The notes below the pieces were generated by a model that saw only the letters and a list, made by a program, of their open reading frames with translations, ran no database searches and was not told the DNA's origin. This document shows positions 23,320-31,240 of a stretch of 34,026 nt of DNA, one piece after another (the first letter of the stretch is position 1; each line of letters begins with the position of its first letter). The DNA is from Bacillota bacterium. GTDB taxonomy: Bacteria; Bacillota; Clostridia; Christensenellales; DTU072. The stretch spans positions 1-34,026 of the forward strand of contig WQYD01000014.1 in the NCBI GenBank assembly GCA_009781445.1. The letters run 5' to 3'. Position numbers and translations under genes: made by a program.

Positions 23320-24890
23320 ATTTTGTTATATTCGTAGTGCGCATCCGCTTTTAAGAACTTCGCCATTCCTTTTAAATCCCTCTTATCCCAAATCTCTTTT
23401 GGCGCAAAGGTTACCAAATCGCCTTTTAAAACTGATAAGTGGTAAGGCAATCTTTTTAGGAATGATTTATAATCCTTTTGTTTGGGGCAAGTCCACCCTG
23501 TTTCGGCAAGCGCGAAAAGGCGGGGGAAAAGCTGAAAGTTAAGCCTGTCTTCGTCTTTTACCCACTCAGTCCATAACGCGCCTGTGATTCCTAAAATACC
23601 GCCTTCGTCATTTGTTAGGTTAATATCCTCTACTTTAAAATTATAAGTGCGGTTTAACCCCACATAAGCGTGGGGCATATCAAAATAAAACGAACTGTGC
23701 TTGGATACGATAATTTTTCTGCCTGCGTTAAGCGCGGTTTCTGCGTGTTTATCCCTAAGAGGCGTCCAATACTGCGCAACAATATCTTTTAAAATGCCAC
23801 CGCACTTTAAAACTTCGTTCCAACAAATCATTCTCTTGCCGTTTTTCTTTAAATGCGTGGCAACGCGGTTATTAAAAAATCCGTGAAGCCCGAGTTCGCC
23901 GTCAAGCCCGTGCGCTTTAATGGTTTCTTGACAATGCGGGCAATTTTTCCAATTCCTTTTAAAAACCTCATCACCGCCGATATGGAAATAAGGGGCGGGG
24001 AAAAGTTTAACAAGTTCGTCTATCACGGCGTAAGTAAATTCATAAATCTTTTCACTGCCGAGGCAGGCAACGCCGTTTAAATTTCCCTCAAGATAGCTAA
24101 GCGGAATTTCGCTAAAGCCTTTGCCGTCACAAGAAAGTTCGGGATAAGCCGTGAGTGCGGAAGCAAAATGCCCCGGCATATCAATTTCGGGGATAACCAT
24201 AATGTTTAAATCCTTTGCGTAAGCCACGATTTCGGTAATATCTTTTTGGGTGTAAAAACCTGCACGCGGAATATCGTCCTTTGCGTTAGGCTTTCCCCAT
24301 GCAAGCCATTGCGAACCGCTTCTTTCTGCACCTGCCTTGGTGAGTTCGGGATATTTTTTGATTTCAACACGCCAACCTTGGTTATCCGTTAAGTGCCAAT
24401 GAAAGGTGTTCAGCTTGTAATCCGCCATGCGGTTTAGTAGCCTTTTAACTTCGTCTTTAGTGAAGAAATGGCGCGAAACATCAAGCAGTAAACCCCTCAT
24501 TTCATAAAAAGGTTTATCGTGGATAAACACCGCAGGGGCAGAAAGGTAGCTTGCGCTTTTAATCAGCCCCATGGAAAAAAGTTGCTTAAGCGTGGAAACG
24601 GCGTTAACCGCGCCCCCCTGTCCGCTAACCCAAACCGTGGCGGATTCTGAGGTGATTTCAATTTTATATTCCTCTTCCTTTAAATCTTCCGCTATTAAAA
24701 ATTTAAGCTGTGCTTCGCTTTCCTTGGCAGTCGCAATTTGAAACCCAAGGATTTTTGCCACTTCGTCATAAAATAGCTTTGAAATAGTTGGTAGGATTTT
24801 TTTGTCACAAAATGCTTTAACGGTGCTGTTTATAAAAAACGCGCCGTACCCCTCTTTTAATATTAACGGTTTTGGAATTAAATCAATCAT
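23280..24890 (-). CDS. Family GH20 beta-N-acetylhexosaminidase, cytoplasmic
   Basis: A 536-aa enzyme that removes terminal beta-linked GlcNAc or GalNAc. Residues of about 1-125 form the GH20b domain. The catalytic barrel starts near 128 (MRGLLLDVSRHF, HWHLTDNQGWR). The catalytic Asp-Glu pair is in HIGGDE (Asp307, Glu308), and ALWTEW near the C-terminus lines the substrate pocket. There is no signal peptide, so it acts on imported substrate. The track start is a TTG at 24899; I prefer the ATG at 24890, 1 nt after the upstream gene's stop, with AAGG about 10 nt before it. The last 12 residues (KRETRNEKHEGN) are encoded by a 7-bp repeat cassette, and the stop codon lies inside the core repeat. 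Confidence 0.93.
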   Translation of the reverse strand: MIDLIPKPLILKEGYGAFFINSTVKAFCDKKILPTISKLFYDEVAKILGFQIATAKESEAQLKFLIAEDLKEEEYKIEITSESATVWVSGQGGAVNAVSTLKQLFSMGLIKSASYLSAPAVFIHDKPFYEMRGLLLDVSRHFFTKDEVKRLLNRMADYKLNTFHWHLTDNQGWRVEIKKYPELTKAGAERSGSQWLAWGKPNAKDDIPRAGFYTQKDITEIVAYAKDLNIMVIPEIDMPGHFASALTAYPELSCDGKGFSEIPLSYLEGNLNGVACLGSEKIYEFTYAVIDELVKLFPAPYFHIGGDEVFKRNWKNCPHCQETIKAHGLDGELGLHGFFNNRVATHLKKNGKRMICWNEVLKCGGILKDIVAQYWTPLRDKHAETALNAGRKIIVSKHSSFYFDMPHAYVGLNRTYNFKVEDINLTNDEGGILGITGALWTEWVKDEDRLNFQLFPRLFALAETGWTCPKQKDYKSFLKRLPYHLSVLKGDLVTFAPKEIWDKRDLKGMAKFLKADAHYEYNKIKRETRNEKHEGN

Positions 24891-24891
24891 A

Positions 24892-27800
24892 CTAATCAAA
24901 CCTTGAATTCACCTTTTGTTTTTTACCGCTTTCTATAGCTTTTTTATTGCGAAGCGCAAAGCCCACCGCCACAAGAACCGCAATAACCGCAATTCCGCCA
25001 CCGCTTACCGCAAGCGCGATAATAAGTGTGGTGCTAATTGGTTCTTGGGCGTCAAGCGCAACGATTGCGAAGAAATCTGCATCGGTGTAATTAAAGCTGA
25101 TAACCTCGCCGTCTGTCCGCGTTTGGGTTGCACGGGAAATCTTGCCGTCCTTAACGGTAACCACATTCACCGAAAGCCCTCTGATATTTTGCGGAATCAC
25201 GAATTCTGCCCTACCGCCCTCAGGCTTGGTTGCGCCTGAAAAATCAACCTTGTAAAGCACCTCTATGCGCGTGCCGATAAGCCCTAAAATATTTCTTTCG
25301 TTAGCGAAATCCGCCCTCACTTTATCAAGTGCTTCACCGCCCACGCTATTCACGCTTACAGCAGTATTTCCTGCAAATCCGCTATCATTTTCATATGCAA
25401 AGCCTGCATTTCCGCCACCTGTTAGGCGTGATTTTAAAATGTGGTGCGTGCCAGACAAATATTCAATGCTGTAGTTAGGCGCGGTTGCCCCTTGGGGGGT
25501 AACGGTGTGAATTCCCGCCATTTGAGGCACGCTTACAATAGAGGGCTTTTGCACTAATACCATAGGCATATTTTCATTTTGCCCTGCGATAAATCCGCTG
25601 TATGTAAACACATAATCGGGGGGGGTTGTTACCGTGTCCACATGTTCTAAATCTTCCACACCTATAAAAAGTTTCTTTGGTGTAATGGCAAACGCAAACA
25701 CCGCATTGCCGTCCACAACCGTGTAACCTAAGTCCGCCACTATTTCATAATTAGGATTATTTATAGAAACTTCATATCGGTAATTCCCGACATCGGAAGC
25801 AAGGCTTAAGGGTGCATTTCCGCTTCCGCTAAAGCATCGCATTTGCGCATTAAGCGCGTCTGCGGGCAAATTATTGCTAAAAACATATGTTGCGGTGTGG
25901 TGCGAAAGCCCGTTATATTCCCGAACTGCTTCCGCCACAAATTCAACCCTAATTTGCCTTTTAATAATTTCAAGTTCAACCTCACCAAAAGTTAACACAA
26001 AATTCCTTTGGCTTGCATTAGGCGTAAACCTAAAACCAAAGTTTAATGAATCGTCCCCGATAGCTAAACTTGGCACATGGCTTGGGTTATCCCATGCAAA
26101 AATTCCAGTAACATTCACCCCTGCCGTGCGGGTGGAAATAACGGAAGCAAGGTTTACCCTTGAGAGTTCGTCACCGTATTGGATTCCGATAGGTTCGTCT
26201 GAAACCTTAGTAAACTTAACTTCCGCGGGGAATATATGCAGGAAGATTTCATTAAGCGTAACCTTATAATTGGGTAACGGCACTAAATCCTGCGGGCTGA
26301 TTTGGTAGCGGTAAAAGCCGTAAGGCAGACTTGAATCATTAGTGGAAAATGCGTTTTCACCGCTGATTCTGCTGTTCATAACCGCCACTGGGAAACTTTC
26401 GCCGTTCTTACCTTTCACGGTATCCACTAATGAATTTCCGCACGGCAAGCTGTTATTAAACACAAAATTGCCCCAAGAAAGTTCGGGATCGTCTTCACCG
26501 AAATCTTTGCGCATATTAGGGTAGGAAGGATCACCGCTTACCATATTGATAATTATTTCATAAGGTAAAATAAAGTACATTGCGCCGTAAATTTCGCTAA
26601 TACTATAATTGGGATTTTCCGCACGGATAGCTTGAATATCTTTAAACGAAATTTGATAATCGTTCACATTGCCTAAGCCTAAATTAACAAAAAATTCAAT
26701 GTTGATTGAGTAGTCGGCTTCATTCATTAGGGTGCTTACATTTCCGTTTAAAAGATAAACCTTATATGTAAGGCTTAAGGAAGAATCGCCGTAAACCGCA
26801 CTCTTTTCGTCTGCACGGATTTCAATTTGAGGCTTTAATATCGTGAGTGTTAAGGGTGAATTAAAGAATGAATAATCAAAATCATATTCGTTTGAAATTG
26901 CGTCCTGAACTATAGTAAAAGCATATGTTTGCGCGTTCCAATCAAATTTTGATTTTGCTTCGTAGCTTTCGCCGTTAAGCATAAATTTGGGTGGCAAGAA
27001 ACCGCTTGGGGTTTCGCCACCGCCAAATATCATGAGGTTTAATATTGAGATTTCTTCGCCGTAATAAAAGCTAAGTTTGCTTGCGTCAAGGCTTAATGAT
27101 ATAAGGGATTTGGATACATTTATAGTTAGTGTGGTTTCGGCTAAGTTATAATTATCACTCTCTGCTTTAACCGCTTTAATAATAACTTCGCCACCGCCTG
27201 TGAACAGAACGGAAGAACCGTTTACTATTTCGGCAAAGCCTTTAACAATGCTGAATGTAACCGCACCACCGCTTGCGTCATTAAGCGAAAGAAGATAAGC
27301 GGTATCGCCGTAAGCATAGTTAATGCCGTTTTGCGGTTCGCCTATTTCTATGTTAAACGCAGGTTGATTTGCTTTATTAACCGTGATAACCGCGCTTTTG
27401 GTGCTGGCGCTTGCCATGTAATTACCGCTTAAACTTGCGTGCGCTTCATATGTTCCTGCGTCCTTAACATATGAAACTGCTTGCCCGCCCTGCTTATATG
27501 AAAATGAATTAAGGGTTATTACATTGCCGAAAACATTAGTGTAAGTCGCCACTGCTTGCTTTTCATTGCCGTCATAATCAAACACCGTGTTAATATATTG
27601 TAAATCCACAGGGCGGGGGGCAACGATAAGTTCATAGTATCCGCAATCCGCGCATTCGGAAAAAGATAGCTTACATTCGCTACTGCATTTAACGGCAAAC
27701 ACCGCTTCGTAAAAACTGCTTGCCTGCGCCACTACCTCAATCCTATAAGTGCCTGCGTTTACGCAAGGTGTGCTATAATCCCATTCGCTTCCGTTCCAAA

Positions 27801-30798
27801 ATGAAACAACCGCCCTTGGTGAAGGTTCAACCGAACCCACAGGCCCTTTGCCTGTAACATATTCAAAATTTGTAAAGTTTTCAAATGGGCGCACCGCACT
27901 GCCGTCCGCAGTAAGCTGAGGATTGCCGAAAGAATCGCTGTTTCCATATGTTCTGAACAGCCTTTCCGCCTGCGCGCCTTCGCTGTAATAAAGTTCTACC
28001 ACGCGCCTTGTGATAACGCCCTCTTCCCCCAGCACGATTCCGCCACTGTAATTTGTTAAAGCGTAATTATTTGCAGACGCACCCGAAAGCGAAAACCGAT
28101 ACACAAGATTATAGCCTTCCCCCGGATTATTTCTGAGAGGATTAGACGGATCTGTGAAAAGTACATCTGCTTCCACAATCACTTTGGGCGGATTGTTTCC
28201 CTCAGCCCTATCCGCCAAAGCAACACCGCCGATTTCGGCTTGAATCACAGGCAAAGGAACACCTGCGTCCTGCGAGAGGCTATCCCACTGCTTGGTTTTT
28301 GCGCCGGCTAATGCGGAAGTGGGAATTGTGAGTTCTGCCTTTTCAATTTCAAACGGCAAAACTTGCCTGCCACATACCACCAAATCCACACCGTTCAGCC
28401 TGCTTCGTACGGCAACGAAAAGTGAATATTCCCCCGCGTTAACAGGCGCAACGGAAGTTCCGCCGAAATCGGTTGCCGAAAAAATAAAGCCTTCGGGTTT
28501 TGGCAAAGTATCCTCATCGTACGCATAAGGCAAAGCATCGTAAACCTTGGCAGGCGCAACCGCAGGAACGCCCATTTCTGCCACGGTATAAATAACCCCC
28601 GTGAGATCATTGTGCATATTAAATTGAATGCTTAAGCGCACATGATCCAGCCCTGCCGTGCTACTTGGCGTAACCGAAAGGTTTAAAAGTTCTCTTCCTG
28701 CCGCACCGCCCACAAAAGTAAGGTACCGCCCGTAATAAATCCTTGCCGTGATAGTTACGGTTTGATTCTCATAGAATGAGGCTTCGTCTGCCGTGCTTGT
28801 CAGTGTGCCGAACACAAATTCACACGCAAGCAATCCGCCTATATTTGTGAATCTTTCCACGGAAAGCCTTTTAACAAACCTTAAATAAACCGTTTCGTTT
28901 TCAAGGCGCGAATCGGGAACATACACGCTTCTATCGGTAATTGTGGTTTCGTCCCTAAACCTAAATTCTTGCGAAAATCCGCCGTCAAGGTTCGGTAGCG
29001 CAGTAAAGCGCACAACGCCGTTAGTTAACGAAGGTTCGCAACCGCCGTTAGCGTCCACCACAAGTTTGTTCCCCCCTGCGTTTAGCGGATTTGCAGGATA
29101 GCCCTCATTTGAGCCAACCTTTTCCGCCACATACCATGAGTTAATTATTTGGTTTCCGCTGTTCTGCCAAAGAATTCCGTAAGCAATTTGATTTCTTGTG
29201 GAAATCGTTACATTGCTTAGGCAGTTTCTAATCGTGCTTGCCTGCGCAATAGCCACGATTCCGCCCACTTCGTTTCCGGATAAAACCGCACTTGTGCTTA
29301 CATTTTCAATAACTGCGCCCACCGCGTAAGAAGCCACTGTAGCCACTTGATCAAGCCCCGTGATTCTGCAAGTTTCGTCAAAATTAAGGTTCTTAACCGT
29401 CCCCGAAAGGTTTTGGAAAAATCCTTGCCAATATTCTGCGGGGTTATCTATCACGAGGTGCGAAATTGTGTGTCCGTCCCCGTCAAGCGTGCCACGGAAA
29501 GGAATTCCGCTTCCTGTTCCCGCGCCTGCCCCTATCGGTGCAAACGAAGTAACGCCAAGCATTGAAATATCCTGAGATAGCTTGAAATGTAAGCCCGAAT
29601 AAGCAAAACCGTTTCGGTTTACCGCATTTGAGAGGTTTATTAAATGCAAGGGGGCTGAAATGATAAAGGGATTTTGTTCACTTCCCCAGCTATCAAAATC
29701 TTGAGTTTCATGCCCATACCTTCTTATAGTTACGCTTTCGCGCGCTATACTTAAAGTGGAAGGATTATCCGCAAAGGTTATAAGCGCAGGGGCAAAATCC
29801 GCCGAAAAATTTGCCGAAGCAAACGCACGGCGCCAAACCGCACTGCCCAGTTCGCTTGCCTGCAAGGTGGAAATTTGAGAGTTTTGAAGCCCCACGAACC
29901 TTTCGCCGTCATCACCCATTCCGAAAACTGCCGTTTTGCCTGATTGCCCCAAAGTATCGGTGCTATAAAAAAGGCGCGAACACACAAGGTTGATAATTTG
30001 CACTGTTTCGGGTTGATTTTGTGAATTAAGCACGGTTTTCGTGCCAAGCAAGTTCCGCCCAATCAATCCGCCGATATCGCCGTTTCCGTTAATCTTTGCA
30101 AGGCTGAATCCGAATGAGATATTTCCAATCTTTTCCTCATCCGAAACGCCAAGCGTTTTTCCAAAATCCGCAATGCCTGCGATTCCGCCTGCGATTCCGC
30201 CGTTTAGCACAGAAATTTCACCGCTAAAGTAAGAATTTTCAATAGTTCCGCCTGCGTTCACCGCCACAATTCCGCCGATTACCTTCGCACCGCCCACAAA
30301 AGCGGTAGAAAAGCAGGATCTTATTGTTCCCCTGTTAATTCCCGCAATAGACGCACCGTATTCCGTAACACCTGCCAGTGAACCGCTTACCGTTCCACCG
30401 AAAACACTCAAGTTTTCCACCACCGCGCCTTCTTCCACAGTTAAAAACAAAGCCACTGTATCCATTACAGACGCACTGATTGCAGGATTTATAACCGCGA
30501 AAGAACCGCCGTCAAACTTGCCTCTAAATGTTCTGATAGGAATAAGGAAAGAAGAAAAAGAAATGTTTTGGCTTAGCCTAACGCTAACAGCACCCAAATT
30601 TTCTGCATTATGAAAAACTGCAAATTGATTCCAAGCCCCAGCCGAACCAATCACATAAGGATCATATTCCGTACCGCTTCCGCTAAAATCAGAATCTGCA
30701 AGCGTATAATTCCCTGCAAAAACCCCAAAAACCGCCACAAAGACGGCAAGCAAAAGCAACACAGCAAACGAAGCTATATTAAGCGCGCGCGATTTCAT
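24892..30798 (-). CDS. 1968-aa membrane-anchored surface protein with GLUG and MBG repeats
   Basis: A signal peptide (hydrophobic run about 9-30) is followed by about 500 residues of GLUG-type, probably right-handed beta-helix sequence (GGIVAVNAGGTIENSYFSG and relatives). A long series of MBG/YDG modules follows from about 760 to 1860 (VYDALPYAYDE, VYGDSSLSLTY, DFGEDDPELSW, EYNGLSHH, each with DAGTY/NAGEY-like strands). The C-terminus has one transmembrane helix (about 1925-1948) and a basic tail, with no LPXTG, so it is a type I membrane protein. A C-x3-C-x6-C-x2-C cluster lies near residue 1066. The start ATG lacks a Shine-Dalgarno but has a promoter immediately upstream. Its stop is 1 nt before the GH20 start, so the two are co-transcribed. 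Adhesion or substrate capture is the likely role. Confidence 0.88.
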   Translation of the reverse strand: MKSRALNIASFAVLLLLAVFVAVFGVFAGNYTLADSDFSGSGTEYDPYVIGSAGAWNQFAVFHNAENLGAVSVRLSQNISFSSFLIPIRTFRGKFDGGSFAVINPAISASVMDTVALFLTVEEGAVVENLSVFGGTVSGSLAGVTEYGASIAGINRGTIRSCFSTAFVGGAKVIGGIVAVNAGGTIENSYFSGEISVLNGGIAGGIAGIADFGKTLGVSDEEKIGNISFGFSLAKINGNGDIGGLIGRNLLGTKTVLNSQNQPETVQIINLVCSRLFYSTDTLGQSGKTAVFGMGDDGERFVGLQNSQISTLQASELGSAVWRRAFASANFSADFAPALITFADNPSTLSIARESVTIRRYGHETQDFDSWGSEQNPFIISAPLHLINLSNAVNRNGFAYSGLHFKLSQDISMLGVTSFAPIGAGAGTGSGIPFRGTLDGDGHTISHLVIDNPAEYWQGFFQNLSGTVKNLNFDETCRITGLDQVATVASYAVGAVIENVSTSAVLSGNEVGGIVAIAQASTIRNCLSNVTISTRNQIAYGILWQNSGNQIINSWYVAEKVGSNEGYPANPLNAGGNKLVVDANGGCEPSLTNGVVRFTALPNLDGGFSQEFRFRDETTITDRSVYVPDSRLENETVYLRFVKRLSVERFTNIGGLLACEFVFGTLTSTADEASFYENQTVTITARIYYGRYLTFVGGAAGRELLNLSVTPSSTAGLDHVRLSIQFNMHNDLTGVIYTVAEMGVPAVAPAKVYDALPYAYDEDTLPKPEGFIFSATDFGGTSVAPVNAGEYSLFVAVRSRLNGVDLVVCGRQVLPFEIEKAELTIPTSALAGAKTKQWDSLSQDAGVPLPVIQAEIGGVALADRAEGNNPPKVIVEADVLFTDPSNPLRNNPGEGYNLVYRFSLSGASANNYALTNYSGGIVLGEEGVITRRVVELYYSEGAQAERLFRTYGNSDSFGNPQLTADGSAVRPFENFTNFEYVTGKGPVGSVEPSPRAVVSFWNGSEWDYSTPCVNAGTYRIEVVAQASSFYEAVFAVKCSSECKLSFSECADCGYYELIVAPRPVDLQYINTVFDYDGNEKQAVATYTNVFGNVITLNSFSYKQGGQAVSYVKDAGTYEAHASLSGNYMASASTKSAVITVNKANQPAFNIEIGEPQNGINYAYGDTAYLLSLNDASGGAVTFSIVKGFAEIVNGSSVLFTGGGEVIIKAVKAESDNYNLAETTLTINVSKSLISLSLDASKLSFYYGEEISILNLMIFGGGETPSGFLPPKFMLNGESYEAKSKFDWNAQTYAFTIVQDAISNEYDFDYSFFNSPLTLTILKPQIEIRADEKSAVYGDSSLSLTYKVYLLNGNVSTLMNEADYSINIEFFVNLGLGNVNDYQISFKDIQAIRAENPNYSISEIYGAMYFILPYEIIINMVSGDPSYPNMRKDFGEDDPELSWGNFVFNNSLPCGNSLVDTVKGKNGESFPVAVMNSRISGENAFSTNDSSLPYGFYRYQISPQDLVPLPNYKVTLNEIFLHIFPAEVKFTKVSDEPIGIQYGDELSRVNLASVISTRTAGVNVTGIFAWDNPSHVPSLAIGDDSLNFGFRFTPNASQRNFVLTFGEVELEIIKRQIRVEFVAEAVREYNGLSHHTATYVFSNNLPADALNAQMRCFSGSGNAPLSLASDVGNYRYEVSINNPNYEIVADLGYTVVDGNAVFAFAITPKKLFIGVEDLEHVDTVTTPPDYVFTYSGFIAGQNENMPMVLVQKPSIVSVPQMAGIHTVTPQGATAPNYSIEYLSGTHHILKSRLTGGGNAGFAYENDSGFAGNTAVSVNSVGGEALDKVRADFANERNILGLIGTRIEVLYKVDFSGATKPEGGRAEFVIPQNIRGLSVNVVTVKDGKISRATQTRTDGEVISFNYTDADFFAIVALDAQEPISTTLIIALAVSGGGIAVIAVLVAVGFALRNKKAIESGKKQKVNSRFD

Positions 30799-30805
30799 CT
30801 TATTT

Positions 30806-30834
30806 ATTATATATTATATAAAGCGAACTTGCAA
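30806..30834 (-). promoter_or_regulatory. Promoter predicting a leaderless mRNA for the GLUG/MBG protein operon
   Basis: On the minus strand TTGCAA (-35) and TATAAT (-10) are 17 nt apart, and the ATG begins 7 nt after the -10 box. The start of transcription would be at or one base from the A of ATG. No Shine-Dalgarno precedes the gene. Confidence 0.65.
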
Positions 30835-30894
30835 TAACAAAATCTTTAAATTTATGTAAAAAATAAGCAAGCAGTGCGGAAAGCTACTGCTTTA

Positions 30895-31049
30895 GGGTTT
30901 AGGGGATAGGCAATAGGCATAGCGTTTAAATATGAAATATGAAATGTGAAATGTGAATTGTGGAATCTAAATATCATTATTAGTTAACCCACAATTTTGC
31001 ATTCTGAATTCTGAATTCTGCATTATTTAGTAGCCATAGCTACGGAATA
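30895..31049 (+). repeat. GGGTTTA and ATGAAAT cassettes, core copy 10, ATTCTGA cassette, small palindrome
   Basis: Four GGGNATA/GGCATAG-type units (30895-30922), four TATGAAA/TGTGAAA units (30931-30958), a 3-nt spacer, the core in plus orientation (30962-30981), the joint AGTTAACCCACA, four ATTCTGA-type units (30994-31021), then the GTAGCCATAGCTAC palindrome (31026-31049 region). This fills most of the gap between the divergent giant protein and restriction genes. The remaining 31050-31180 shows nothing I can identify. Confidence 0.78.
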
Positions 31050-31180
31050 GCATATATTTTTGGATTGAGAACTGGATAAACTTAAGTCTAAAACGAAACG
31101 CAGAATATAGTTTTGCTAATTGGCATGGAAACACGGATATTTAGCACCGATTGAGAGCGGACTCAGCCATGCGCGCTTTG

Positions 31181-31209
31181 TTGATTTTTTTGCCATAATA
31201 TGGTAGACT
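31181..31209 (+). promoter_or_regulatory. Probable promoter of the restriction-modification gene
   Basis: TTGATT (31181-31186) and TAGACT (31204-31209) are 17 nt apart, each four of six to consensus. AGAGG at 31227-31231 is a suitable ribosome binding site 9 nt before the ATG at 31241. Confidence 0.5.
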
Positions 31210-31240
31210 TTTGGTGATTTACTTTTAGAGGTTTAAAGCA

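Noticed and set aside
24892-25000. Sortase (LPXTG) anchoring of the 1968-aa protein
   Set aside because: No LPXTG-like motif precedes the C-terminal helix; the tail is a plain transmembrane anchor with a basic end.
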